A stretch of DNA of 64,000 bases, taken from assembly GCF_004214895.1 (NCBI RefSeq), contig NZ_CP035952.1, positions 124,001 through 188,000 on the forward strand. The letters run 5' to 3'. The notes below the pieces were generated by a model. The model was not told the origin of the DNA and searched no databases. It saw only the letters and a program-made list of their open reading frames with translations. Of this stretch, positions 35,324 to 44,756 are shown piece after piece. The translations under genes were made by a program, and so were the position numbers. This DNA is from Pseudomonas tructae (lineage in GTDB: Bacteria > Pseudomonadota > Gammaproteobacteria > Pseudomonadales > Pseudomonadaceae). Position 1 is the first letter of the stretch. The number at the start of each line of letters is the position of its first letter.

Positions 35324-36988
35324 TTACAACGCTGCCGACTGCTGCATCTGGCCACGCAGCAGGTACGCCATCAACTCCTCAATCGGCAACGGCCGGCTAA
35401 TCAGGAATCCCTGCACCTGGTCGCAATCAAAACTGCGCAACAGGTCCATCTGCTCCGAGGTTTCCACGCCTTCAGCCACCACCTCGAGGTTGAGGTTGTG
35501 TGCCAGGTTGATCATTGCATGCACCAGCTTGCGGTTTTCTTCGCGCTGCTCCATGCCGCCGACAAAGCTGCGATCGACCTTGAGCAAGGTGATCGGCAAG
35601 CTGTTGAGGTGCACGAACGACGAGAAGCCGGTACCGAAATCATCCAGAGAAAAGCGCACGCCCAGGCGCCCCAGGGCATCCATGGTCTGCTTGACCAGGT
35701 CATTGCGGCGCATCACTGCGGTCTCGGTCAGCTCGAATTCCAGCCAGCGGGCATCGACGCCGTGCTCGATGATCAGCCGGCTCAGGGTCGCCAGCAGCTG
35801 GCTGTCCTGGAACTGGCGAAATGACAGGTTCACCGCCATGTGCAGCGGCGCCAGGCCTTGTTCGCGCAGCGCCTGCATGTCGCGCAGGGCGCGGGAGATC
35901 ACCCAGTAGCCCAGCGGCACGATCAGCCCACTCTGCTCGGCCAGCGGCACGAACTCGCTGGGCGGCAACAGCCCGCGTTCGGCATGCCGCCAGCGTACCA
36001 ACGCCTCCAGGCCGACGATGCGCCCGTCGGCCAGGTTCAGCCGCGGCTGGTAGTGCAACTCCAGCTCGTCACGGCGCAGGGCCCGGCGCAGTTCGCTTTC
36101 CAGGTCGGCAAGGCTGCGGGCGTTGCGGTTGATGCGTTCGTTGAAGACGTGAAAGGTGCAGCCCTGGGTGCTCTTGGCCTGCTGCATGGCGATATGCGCA
36201 TGCCACATAAGCGGGTCGGCGCCACCCTGGGCGCGGGCGTGGGCAACCCCCAGGCTGCAGCCCAGCAACAGGCTCTCGCCATCGACCCAGTAGGGTTCGG
36301 CCAGGGCTTCGGTGATGCGTTCGGCCATCCATTCGGCGCGCTGCGGCTCACGGCGGGTGTCGATCAACAGGGCGAACTCGTCGCTGCCCAGGCGCGCCAC
36401 CTGGTCACCGGCTTCCAGTTGGCTTTTCAGCCGCCCTACCACTTGCAGGATCAGCCGGTCACCGGCCTGGTGGCCGAGGGCGTCGTTGGCATGGCGAAAG
36501 TTGTCGAGGTCCAGATGGCCGAGGGCGACACCGCGCCCGTCGTTGTCGGCCAGGCGCGCGGCCAGCAGGGTCTGAAAACCCTGGCGGTTGGCGATGCCGG
36601 TCAAAGGATCCTGCTCGGCCAGGCGCTGCAAGGTCGCTTCGAGCACGCCGCGCTCGCGCACATGGCGCAAGCTGCGGCGCAGGAGATTGCTGGTCAGTTG
36701 CTCGCGGACCAGCCAGTCACTGACCCCCAGTGGCGCTACCTGCGGCTCGTGTTCGAGCAGCAACACCATCGGCAGGATGCAGCGCCCCGGCGCCGGTTGC
36801 AGCGGCGGGGTCGCCAGTACCAGCGCATTGCGGTCATTGGCGAACAAGGTGTCGACCGCTTCCCAGTTCGGCGCGGTCAGCAGCACGGCCTGGCCCGCCA
36901 TCGGCAGCAGACACTCGCGCAATGCAATGGCCCATTCCGGCTCATCGGCCAGCAGCAGCAAACGCAAGGGTTCGACGGGCGTAGACAA
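35324..36988 (-). CDS. GGDEF-EAL c-di-GMP phosphodiesterase with degenerate cyclase and receiver-like domains (ProE-like)
   Basis: A 554-residue protein in three parts: an N-terminal receiver-like domain (about 5-115) without the phospho-acceptor aspartate (the strand reads ALVLATPP), a GGDEF domain (about 125-285) whose active-site loop reads GSDEF (201-205), and an EAL domain (about 295-550). The EAL part keeps its catalytic signature: EAL at 328-330, NLSF, DDFGTGFSS (449-457), LLKVDRSF (Lys470) and AEGVET. So it is probably a phosphodiesterase with a weak or regulatory cyclase domain. Position next to a MATE gene and rep matches PA5295 (ProE) of P. aeruginosa. A Fur-box-like palindrome lies upstream. 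Confidence 0.9.
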   Translation of the reverse strand: MSTPVEPLRLLLLADEPEWAIALRECLLPMAGQAVLLTAPNWEAVDTLFANDRNALVLATPPLQPAPGRCILPMVLLLEHEPQVAPLGVSDWLVREQLTSNLLRRSLRHVRERGVLEATLQRLAEQDPLTGIANRQGFQTLLAARLADNDGRGVALGHLDLDNFRHANDALGHQAGDRLILQVVGRLKSQLEAGDQVARLGSDEFALLIDTRREPQRAEWMAERITEALAEPYWVDGESLLLGCSLGVAHARAQGGADPLMWHAHIAMQQAKSTQGCTFHVFNERINRNARSLADLESELRRALRRDELELHYQPRLNLADGRIVGLEALVRWRHAERGLLPPSEFVPLAEQSGLIVPLGYWVISRALRDMQALREQGLAPLHMAVNLSFRQFQDSQLLATLSRLIIEHGVDARWLEFELTETAVMRRNDLVKQTMDALGRLGVRFSLDDFGTGFSSFVHLNSLPITLLKVDRSFVGGMEQREENRKLVHAMINLAHNLNLEVVAEGVETSEQMDLLRSFDCDQVQGFLISRPLPIEELMAYLLRGQMQQSAAL

Positions 36989-37054
36989 GCTGGCTCCTTA
37001 GGACGTAGACACACTCAAATGACGATGGGCCGCGAGGATGCGTATCCTAAACCA

Positions 37055-37078
37055 TTAATGAAAATGATTTTCACTTAA
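37055..37078. promoter_or_regulatory. Fur-box-like palindrome upstream of the GGDEF-EAL gene and rep
   Basis: TGAAAATGATTTTCA at 37059-37073 is a perfect 7-1-7 palindrome close to the Fur core TGATAATnATTATCA, with AT-rich flanks extending it to 37055-37078. It lies 67 bp before the GGDEF-EAL start (minus strand) and about 180 bp before rep. The shorter distance favours control of the GGDEF-EAL gene. The rest of this 265-bp gap holds both divergent promoters. Confidence 0.55.
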
Positions 37079-37253
37079 AGTCATGCCATTCCATTGCCGA
37101 CATCCCGCAGGTTTCGCCACGCATCCTGCGGGAAAGTATCAAATGCGGCAAATTTAGATCGCGTGCTGCGTCACACTGTCAGACGGTCGCGGCAGAAACT
37201 TTCTACCCCTGCTAAAATGCCCGGCTATTTTTCCAGCGTCCCCGGTTTTCGTC

Positions 37254-39263
37254 ATGTCCCGACTCAACCCCCGGCAACAAGAAGCCGTGAACTACGTCGG
37301 CGGCCCTCTTTTGGTGCTCGCCGGTGCCGGCTCCGGCAAAACCAGCGTGATCACCCGCAAGATCGCGCACCTGATCCAGAACTGCGGCATCCGTGCCCAG
37401 TACATCGTGGCCATGACCTTCACCAACAAGGCCGCGCGGGAGATGAAAGAGCGGGTCGGTACCCTGCTGCGCAAGGGCGAAGGTCGCGGCCTGACCGTGT
37501 CGACCTTCCACAACCTGGGCCTGAACATCATCCGCAAGGAGCATGCGCGGCTGGGCTACAAGCCGGGCTTCTCGATCTTCGACGAGACCGACGTCAAGGC
37601 CCTGATGACCGACATCATGCAGAAGGAATACTCGGGCGACGACGGCGTCGACGAGATCAAGAACATGATCGGCGCCTGGAAGAACGACCTGATCCTGCCG
37701 CCCGAAGCCCTGGAGAAGGCCCGCAACCCCAAGGAGCAGATGGCGGCAATTGTCTACTCGCACTACCAGCGCACCCTGCGGGCGTTCAACGCGGTGGACT
37801 TCGACGACCTGATCCTGCAACCGGTAAAACTGTTCGAGGAACATACAGACATCCTCGAAAAGTGGCAGAACCGCGTGCGTTACCTGCTGGTGGACGAGTA
37901 CCAGGACACCAACGCCAGCCAGTACCTGCTGGTGAAGATGCTGATCGGTACCCGCAACCAGTTCACCGTGGTGGGCGACGACGACCAGTCGATCTACGCC
38001 TGGCGTGGCGCTCGGCCAGAAAACCTGATGCTGCTCAAGGAAGACTACCCGTCGCTCAAAGTGGTGATGCTGGAGCAGAACTACCGCTCCACCAGCCGCA
38101 TCCTGCGCTGCGCCAACGTGCTGATCGCCAACAACCCGCACGCCTTCGAGAAGCAGCTGTGGAGCGAGATGGGCCACGGCGACGAGATCCGCGTGATCCG
38201 CTGCAAGAATGAAGACGCCGAGTGCGAGCGGGTGGCCATGGAGATCCTCAGCCTGCACCTGCGCACCGACCGCCCGTACAGCGATTTCGCGATCCTCTAC
38301 CGCGGCAACTACCAGGCCAAGCTGATGGAGCTCAAGCTGCAGCACCACCAGGTACCGTACCGCATGAGCGGCGGCAACAGTTTCTTCGGCCGCCAGGAAG
38401 TGAAGGACCTGATGGCCTACTTCCGCCTGCTGGTGAACCCGGACGACGACAACGCCTACTTGCGGGTGATCAACGTGCCGCGTCGGGAAATCGGTTCGAC
38501 CACCCTGGAAAAGCTCGGCAACTATGCCACCGAACGCAAGGTCTCGATGTACGCAGCCAGCGAGGAGCTGGGCCTGCGCGAGCACCTGGACAGCCGTTTC
38601 ACCGATCGCCTGGAGCGTTTCAAGCGCTGGATGGACAAGGTCCGCGAGCAGGTCGCCACCGAAGACCCGATCGCCGCCCTGCGCAGCATGATCATGGACA
38701 TCGACTACGAGACCTGGATCCGCACCAACAGCTCCAGTGACAAGGCTGCGGACTTTCGCATGAGCAACGTCTGGTTCCTGATCGACGCGTTGAAAAACAC
38801 GCTGGAGAAGGACGAGGACGGCGATATGACCATCGAGGACGCCATCGGCAAGCTGGTGCTGCGCGACATGCTCGAGCGTCAGCAAGAGGAAGAGGACGGT
38901 GCCGAGGGCGTGCAGATGATGACCCTGCATGCCTCCAAGGGCCTGGAATTCCCCTACGTGTTCATCATCGGCATGGAAGAAGAGATCCTGCCGCACCGCT
39001 CCAGCATCGAGGCCGACACCATCGAGGAAGAACGGCGCCTGGCCTATGTGGGCATTACCCGCGCACGGCAGACCCTGGCTTTCACCTATGCCGCCAAGCG
39101 CAAGCAGTACGGCGAGATCATCGATTGCTCGCCAAGCCGCTTCCTGGATGAGCTGCCCGCCGACGACCTGGCCTGGGAAGGCCTGGACGATGCACCGACC
39201 GAAGTGAAGGCTGCGCGCGGCAACAATGCACTGGCCGATATCCGTGCCATGCTCAAACGTTAG
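37254..39263 (+). CDS. rep: ATP-dependent DNA helicase Rep
   Basis: A 669-residue superfamily 1A 3'-5' helicase that clears proteins from DNA ahead of the replisome. The motifs are easily seen: Q-motif LNPRQQEAV, Walker A LAGAGSGKTSVITRKIAHLI (Lys29), motif Ia AMTFTNKAAREMKERV, Walker B LLVDEYQDTNASQYLL, motif III VVGDDDQSIYAWRGA, motif IV EQNYRST, motif V MTLHASKGLEFPYVFIIGMEE and motif VI EERRLAYVGITRARQTL. Length and the C-terminus (DIRAMLKR) fit Rep rather than UvrD. It has its own upstream region and is followed after 63 bp by xpt. Confidence 0.96.
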   Translation: MSRLNPRQQEAVNYVGGPLLVLAGAGSGKTSVITRKIAHLIQNCGIRAQYIVAMTFTNKAAREMKERVGTLLRKGEGRGLTVSTFHNLGLNIIRKEHARLGYKPGFSIFDETDVKALMTDIMQKEYSGDDGVDEIKNMIGAWKNDLILPPEALEKARNPKEQMAAIVYSHYQRTLRAFNAVDFDDLILQPVKLFEEHTDILEKWQNRVRYLLVDEYQDTNASQYLLVKMLIGTRNQFTVVGDDDQSIYAWRGARPENLMLLKEDYPSLKVVMLEQNYRSTSRILRCANVLIANNPHAFEKQLWSEMGHGDEIRVIRCKNEDAECERVAMEILSLHLRTDRPYSDFAILYRGNYQAKLMELKLQHHQVPYRMSGGNSFFGRQEVKDLMAYFRLLVNPDDDNAYLRVINVPRREIGSTTLEKLGNYATERKVSMYAASEELGLREHLDSRFTDRLERFKRWMDKVREQVATEDPIAALRSMIMDIDYETWIRTNSSSDKAADFRMSNVWFLIDALKNTLEKDEDGDMTIEDAIGKLVLRDMLERQQEEEDGAEGVQMMTLHASKGLEFPYVFIIGMEEEILPHRSSIEADTIEEERRLAYVGITRARQTLAFTYAAKRKQYGEIIDCSPSRFLDELPADDLAWEGLDDAPTEVKAARGNNALADIRAMLKR

Positions 39264-39899
<636 letters not shown>

Positions 39900-39914
39900 T
39901 TCAGGTCGTGCCTA

Positions 39915-39971
39915 TCGCGGCAAGCCCGCTCCCACAGTGTTTTGCGGTGGGAGCGGGCTTGCCCCGCGATG
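39915..39971. repeat. REP palindrome (copy 6, two-base deletion in left arm)
   Basis: Inverted REP pair whose left arm reads ATCGCGGCAAGCCCGCTC, lacking two G relative to the other copies, while the right arm is intact. It lies between the convergent xpt and acetyl-CoA hydrolase-like genes. Confidence 0.9.
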
Positions 39972-39977
39972 AAGCCC

Positions 39978-41891
39978 TCAAGCAACCACTGTCGCCTGCA
40001 ACCCCGCCAGCAACAGCCGCTGATACAGCTCCTCCTTCAGCCCCTGCGGCTGAGCCAGCCCCATCCGCGCCACCTGCGCAGCAAACGCCTCGGGTGCCGG
40101 TGCGTCCAGCGCCGCCTTGCCCAGCTCCAGCACTTCGCTCAGCTTGAACTTGCTCTTGAGCCAATTCAGCGCGCGCAACAAATCACGCTCCTCGGCGCTA
40201 AAGTCACTGCCCAGTGGATACTCCGGGAACAACCCTGAGTGCCTGGCCCGCAGTGCCTGCAAACGTTGCGGGGTGTTGTCGGTGAAGCGCTGACCCAGCC
40301 GGAAATCCTTCGGCAGCTTGCCGGCCTTCTGCGCCTGCTCGATCAACTGCGGCTGAAAACGCGAGTCACTGATCGCCAGCAAGCGGGCAATGACCTCGGC
40401 ATCGGTCTGTCCGCGCAGGTCGGCAATGCCGTACTCGGTGACGACGATATCGCGCAGGTGCCGGGGAATGGTGCAGTGCCCATACGCCCAGACCAGGTTG
40501 GAGCTGACCTCACCACCGGCTTCACGCCAGCTGCGCAGCAGCAGAATCGAGCGCGCACCTTCAAGAGCATGGCCTTGGGCGACGAAGTTGTACTGCCCGC
40601 CGACCCCGCTCAGTACCCGGCCATCTTCCAGTTGGTCGGCCACCCCGGCGCCCATCAAGGTCATGCTGAACACGGTGTTGATAAAGCGTGCATCCCGGCG
40701 CTGCAGGCGCTTGAGCGACTCCTGGCCGTACAACTCGTTGATGTAGCTGATGGCGCTCATGGCAAAGCGTTTACGCAGGCTTGGCGGCATTTCCCGCAAG
40801 CGCTGGTAAAACGCCTGTGGGCCGAGGAAGAAGCCACCGTGAACCAGGATGCCCTGATCATCCAGCTGACCGTTGTTGGCTGCCTGCTGGCGTGCCTCGT
40901 CGGGATACACCGGACGACGGATGATCCCGGCCTCGACCAGCGCCAGCAGGCCGTTGACGAACATTTCGCTGCAACCATAAAGGCCATGGGCGAAGGGGTC
41001 AATGCCGCCTTCGCGTTCGATCAGGGCATACCAGGGTTGCACGTCGAGATCACTCAGCAATGCCTGATACGCCGCGCTGTCCGCCTGGCGCGCCAGCAGC
41101 GAGGCGGTGAGCGCATCACCCATGGCGCCGATGCCAATCTGCAACGTGCCGCCATCGCGCACCAGGGCGCTGGCGTGCAGGCCGATGAAATGGTCCTGGG
41201 TGGTAACCGGCATGTTCGGCGTGGAGAACAACCGGGTGCATTCAGGGCTGTCGATCAGCAGGTCGAAGTCCTCTTGCGCCAGCTCCGCAGCGCCCGGCAT
41301 GTACGGCAGTTCGGCATGGACCTGGCCAAGCATCAGAATGGTTTCCCCGGCCGCTCGCCGGCGGGCGATCATTGGCAGTAGATCGAGGGTGATGTCCGGG
41401 TTGCAGCTCAGGCTCAGGTGGCCGGGGTGCGCCGGGTCTTGCGCCACCAGTTGCGCCACCAGGTTCAAACCCTTGGCGTTGATATCTCGCGCCGCATGGC
41501 TGTAGTTGCTGCTGACATAGTCCTGCTGGGCCGTGACGCTGTGCAACAAGCTGCCGGGCTGCATGAAGAACTGTTCGACACGGATATTGGCCGGTAGCTG
41601 GTCGCGACGCAGATCGTGCAGGTACTCAAGCTCGAAGTAATCGGCGAATACCCGCTCGATGAAGGGCTCAAGAAAGCGCCGCTGCAGGCCGTCGCCCAGG
41701 TCCGGGCGGCCCAGGCTCAAAGCGGTGTAAATGGTCAGTTGCCGCTCGGGCAACTGGCGGATCCGCGCATACAGGGCGTTGACGAATCGGTTGGGTTTGC
41801 CCAGCCCCAGCGGCAGGCCCATGTGGATATGCGCCGGCAGGCGAGCCAGCACCTCATCCACGGCATTGTCGATCGAACAGCTGTGCGCCAT
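39978..41891 (-). CDS. Acetyl-CoA hydrolase/transferase family protein, large variant
   Basis: A 637-residue protein whose central and C-terminal parts match the acetyl-CoA hydrolase/CoA-transferase family: the long region with GGTLQIGIGAMGDALTASLL, LVHGGFFLGPQAFYQRLREM, and the C-terminal diagnostic VVTEYGIADLRGQTDAEVIARLL. Usual members have about 500 residues, so this is a longer subtype with an extended C-terminal helical segment. The start at 41891 (MAHSCSIDNAVDEVLARLP) has a strong AGGAGG; upstream ATGs at 41909 and 41972 are weaker. Likely role: CoA transfer between short acyl groups or acyl-CoA hydrolysis. The substrate cannot be assigned. Confidence 0.82.
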   Translation of the reverse strand: MAHSCSIDNAVDEVLARLPAHIHMGLPLGLGKPNRFVNALYARIRQLPERQLTIYTALSLGRPDLGDGLQRRFLEPFIERVFADYFELEYLHDLRRDQLPANIRVEQFFMQPGSLLHSVTAQQDYVSSNYSHAARDINAKGLNLVAQLVAQDPAHPGHLSLSCNPDITLDLLPMIARRRAAGETILMLGQVHAELPYMPGAAELAQEDFDLLIDSPECTRLFSTPNMPVTTQDHFIGLHASALVRDGGTLQIGIGAMGDALTASLLARQADSAAYQALLSDLDVQPWYALIEREGGIDPFAHGLYGCSEMFVNGLLALVEAGIIRRPVYPDEARQQAANNGQLDDQGILVHGGFFLGPQAFYQRLREMPPSLRKRFAMSAISYINELYGQESLKRLQRRDARFINTVFSMTLMGAGVADQLEDGRVLSGVGGQYNFVAQGHALEGARSILLLRSWREAGGEVSSNLVWAYGHCTIPRHLRDIVVTEYGIADLRGQTDAEVIARLLAISDSRFQPQLIEQAQKAGKLPKDFRLGQRFTDNTPQRLQALRARHSGLFPEYPLGSDFSAEERDLLRALNWLKSKFKLSEVLELGKAALDAPAPEAFAAQVARMGLAQPQGLKEELYQRLLLAGLQATVVA

Positions 41892-41971
41892 CTCGGCCTC
41901 CTGCGGCATTGCTTGAACAGGTTGGACCGAGCATGCCGCCTGATTGCAGCGCTGACCAGCGCTAAAAAGCA

Positions 41972-41996
41972 CAAAGCCCGCACGTGGCGGGCTTTG
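41972..41996 (-). terminator. Terminator after cytochrome c5 gene
   Basis: A 10-bp perfect stem (CAAAGCCCGC at 41972-41981 with 41987-41996) and a 5-base loop, followed on the minus strand by TGTGCTTTTTA. It separates cytochrome c5 from the downstream acetyl-CoA hydrolase-like gene on the same strand. Confidence 0.82.
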
Positions 41997-42013
41997 TTGA
42001 GCAAGCGCTGGGC

Positions 42014-42436
42014 TTACAGGCCAGACATCTTCTTGATGGCGCCCATCAGGTCGTCATCCGAGCAGTCGGCGCAGGTGCCTTTTGGCGGCATGGCGTTGAT
42101 ACCGGTAATGGCCTTGGCGAGGATGCCGTCCAGACCACCCTGGTGGTCGGAGCGCTCTTTCCAGGCGGCGGTATCGCCGATTTTTGGCGCGCCGAGCAAG
42201 CCAGTGCTATGGCAAGCATTGCAGTGCTTGGCGATGATTTCGTCCGGGGTCTTGGCTCCGCCACCGCCAGCAGATGCTGCGACTTCCATACCCTTGCATT
42301 CCTGCCCCTGTACACACACCTGGCCGACCGGTTCCAGTCGCTTGGCGATGTCGTCGTTGGTCACAGCTTGTGCGCTGACTGCCCAAAGGGCCAATACGGC
42401 AGCTGGTACGGCCAGCATTTTCTTGATTAGATTCAC
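42014..42436 (-). CDS. cycB: Cytochrome c5 family protein
   Basis: Periplasmic monohaem electron carrier. The start is a GTG at 42436 with GAGGGT upstream, giving a 140-residue precursor with signal peptide MNLIKKMLAVPAAVLALWAVSAQA. The haem motif is CNACH (72-76), and the distal ligand is Met116 in INAMPPKG. The second cysteine pair of the c5 family is CADC (122-125). An N-terminal extra segment has CVQGQEC (41-47), which could form another disulfide. It is transcribed alone and ended by the terminator at 41972-41996. Confidence 0.9.
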   Translation of the reverse strand: MNLIKKMLAVPAAVLALWAVSAQAVTNDDIAKRLEPVGQVCVQGQECKGMEVAASAGGGGAKTPDEIIAKHCNACHSTGLLGAPKIGDTAAWKERSDHQGGLDGILAKAITGINAMPPKGTCADCSDDDLMGAIKKMSGL

Positions 42437-42575
42437 GCGTACACCCTCATGGTGGCTAGTCACGCCCGCGGCCACGGTTTCGCAGGCGGCGCAAGTATAA
42501 CGGGAACCCTGCCTCACCGAAACAACCCTAGTGTCCAAAGGGTCTTAGCCGCGACAATCCGCCGCGCAATGGCCG

Positions 42576-43124
42576 CTAGAAGTTGGCCGGCGTCGCCGCA
42601 CTGATCAGCCTGGCCGGCTCATCGTAAGGATTGCGGAAACGGTGCGGCTTGGTACTTTCAAAATAGTAGCTGTCGCCCGCTTCGAGGATGAAAGTTTCCA
42701 GACCCACCACCAGTTCCAGGCGGCCTTCAAGGAGGATGCCGGTCTCTTCGCCATCATGGGTGAGCATTTCTTCACCCGTATCGGCACCCGGCGGATAGAC
42801 TTCGTTGAGAAAGGCGATAGCCCGGCTCGGATGCGCCTTGCCGACCAGCTTCATGGTCACCGCACCGTCCGAAATGTCGATCAGCTCGTGGGCTTTATAG
42901 ACGATCTGAGTGGGGTTTTCCGGTTGCAGCTCCTCGGAAAAGAACTCGACCATGGACATCGGAATGCCGCTCAGCACCTTGCGCAGCGAGCTGATGGAAG
43001 GGCTGACGCTGTTCTTCTCGATCATCGAGATGGTGCTGTTGGTGACGCCCGCACGTTTGGCGAGTTCACGCTGTGACAGGCCCTTGAGCTTGCGAATGGC
43101 TTGCAGTCGTTCACCGACGTCCAA
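42576..43124 (-). CDS. pauR: XRE-cupin regulator, PauR/PuuR-like repressor of polyamine catabolism
   Basis: A 182-residue regulator with an N-terminal XRE helix-turn-helix (MDVGERLQAIRKLKGLSQRELAKRAGVTNSTISMIEKNSVSPSISSL) and a C-terminal cupin domain (about 110-180, with EEMLTHDGEETGILLEGRLELVVG and PHRFRN). The start is a TTG at 43124 preceded by AGGAGGG at 9-bp spacing; upstream codons lack a site. It lies next to dadX and near a PuuB-like oxidase and a KauB-like aldehyde dehydrogenase, matching P. aeruginosa PauR (PA5301), which represses putrescine and spermidine catabolic genes. The cupin pocket probably binds polyamines. Confidence 0.82.
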   Translation of the reverse strand: MDVGERLQAIRKLKGLSQRELAKRAGVTNSTISMIEKNSVSPSISSLRKVLSGIPMSMVEFFSEELQPENPTQIVYKAHELIDISDGAVTMKLVGKAHPSRAIAFLNEVYPPGADTGEEMLTHDGEETGILLEGRLELVVGLETFILEAGDSYYFESTKPHRFRNPYDEPARLISAATPANF

Positions 43125-43232
43125 TGCTTGCGCCCTCCTAAACGAACGAGTGGGGTCGAAATTGAACGGTATCATCGCAACAGCGTTCAGTATTTACAAC
43201 ACTTCGACCCGCAGCCTGTCCGCTTTGGCGCC

Positions 43233-44306
43233 TTAATCGCCGCTGTAGTCCAGCGGTACGCGCTTGAGGTTGCAGAAAATCTGGTAAGGAATGTTGCCAG
43301 CATGCATGGCCACTTCGCTGGCCAGCACGTTTTTGCCCCACAACTCCACTGGGCTGCCCAGGCCCGCTTCCGGCACGTCGGTAAGGTCAATGCAGAGCAT
43401 GTCCATCGACACCCGGCCGATCAGCTGGGTACGTTTACCGGCCACCAGCACCGGCGTGCCGTTTGGTGCCTGGCGTGGGTAGCCATCGGCGTACCCCATG
43501 GCTACCACGCCGACCCGGGTCGGTCGCGGGCTGATGAACTTGGCGCCATAACCCACAGGCTCGCCGGTCGGCAGCTCACGCACGCTGATCACCCGCGATT
43601 GCACGGTCATCACCGGCTGCAGGCGCGCAGCTTCGGCCTGAGGCACCTCGAAGGGCGTGGCGCCGTAGAGCATCAGGCCCGGGCGCACCCAGTCGCTGGG
43701 CATGTTCGGCCAACCGAGCACGGCGGGCGAGTTGCGCAGGCTGACCTCGGCGCTCAGGCCCTGGCGTGCAGCCTGGAACACCGCCAGCTGTTCATTGCTG
43801 GCATCGCTGTCGAGTTCGTCGGCACGGGCAAAGTGGCTCATCAAGACGATACGCGCGACCTTGCCGCTGGCCAGCAGGCGCTGGTACGCGGCCTGGTAAT
43901 CCTTGGCGTGCAAGCCAACCCGGTGCATGCCCGAATCGAGCTTGAGCCACACGGTAATCGGCTTGCTCAGGTGCGCCTGCTCGATGGCTTCCAGCTGCCA
44001 CAGCGAATGCACCACGCACCACAGGTCATGCTGGGCGATCAGTTGCAGTTCACTGGCTTCGAAAAAGCCTTCGAGCAGCAATACTGGCGGCTTGATCCCG
44101 GCGGCGCGCAGCTCCAGCGCTTCTTCGATGCAAGCTACGGCAAAACCATCGGCTTGCTGCTCAAGCGCCAAGGCGCAACGCACCGCACCATGACCATAGG
44201 CATCGGCCTTGATCACGGCCAGGGCTTTGGCGCCGGTCAGCTCGCGGGCAAGTTGATAGTTGTGACGCAGGGCTTGAAGATCGATCAGGGCACGGGCAGG
44301 ACGCAT
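43233..44306 (-). CDS. dadX: Catabolic alanine racemase
   Basis: PLP-dependent interconversion of L- and D-alanine, feeding D-alanine to DadA for use as carbon and nitrogen source. The 357-residue protein starts [40 protein letters not shown], with PLP lysine Lys33. The second catalytic residue, a tyrosine, is expected in [29 protein letters not shown]. The C-terminal domain has [15 protein letters not shown]. The start at 44306 is preferred over a leader to 44384. It is the last gene of dadA-ridA-dadX; the grouping indicates the catabolic enzyme rather than biosynthetic Alr. Confidence 0.94.
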   Translation of the reverse strand: MRPARALIDLQALRHNYQLARELTGAKALAVIKADAYGHGAVRCALALEQQADGFAVACIEEALELRAAGIKPPVLLLEGFFEASELQLIAQHDLWCVVHSLWQLEAIEQAHLSKPITVWLKLDSGMHRVGLHAKDYQAAYQRLLASGKVARIVLMSHFARADELDSDASNEQLAVFQAARQGLSAEVSLRNSPAVLGWPNMPSDWVRPGLMLYGATPFEVPQAEAARLQPVMTVQSRVISVRELPTGEPVGYGAKFISPRPTRVGVVAMGYADGYPRQAPNGTPVLVAGKRTQLIGRVSMDMLCIDLTDVPEAGLGSPVELWGKNVLASEVAMHAGNIPYQIFCNLKRVPLDYSGD

Positions 44307-44402
44307 GACGGCAGCCTTCTGGGCAGTCTGGTTAGAAGTAAAAAGCCCGGCGCCCGCAGGCGGCTGGTCGGCCGCCAACGGCACCGGGTGAGGGATCGGG
44401 TG

Positions 44403-44756
44403 TTACGGCAGTGCAGCGACCACCGACAGCTCGACGAGGATTTCCGGTTCGCACAGCTTGGCTTGGACGGTGGCGCGGGCCGGCGCGACACCCTTGGGCA
44501 GCCACTTGTCCCACACCGCGTTCATGCCCTGAAAGTGCGCGTCGATGTCCTTGAGGTAGATGGTCACCGACAACAGGCGGCTCTTGTCGGTGCCCGCCAG
44601 GTCCAGCAGGCGCTCGATGTTGCCCAGGGTTTCACGGGTCTGCTGCTCAATCCCGGCATTCATGTCGTCACCCACCTGGCCCGCGAGGTAGACGGTGCCG
44701 TTATGGGTGACGATCTGGCTCATGCGCTCATTGGTGAGCTGGCGCTGGACTGACAT
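44403..44756 (-). CDS. RidA/YjgF-family enamine/imine deaminase
   Basis: A 117-residue RidA-family protein that hydrolyses reactive 2-aminoacrylate-type enamine/imine intermediates, here probably the iminopyruvate formed by DadA. It starts at 44756 ([31 protein letters not shown]). The family arginine and glutamate are in [29 protein letters not shown]. It overlaps the end of dadA by 29 bp and precedes dadX by about 96 bp, so it is inside the dad operon. This is a sensible place for a gene protecting PLP enzymes such as DadX from enamine damage. Confidence 0.9.
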   Translation of the reverse strand: MSVQRQLTNERMSQIVTHNGTVYLAGQVGDDMNAGIEQQTRETLGNIERLLDLAGTDKSRLLSVTIYLKDIDAHFQGMNAVWDKWLPKGVAPARATVQAKLCEPEILVELSVVAALP

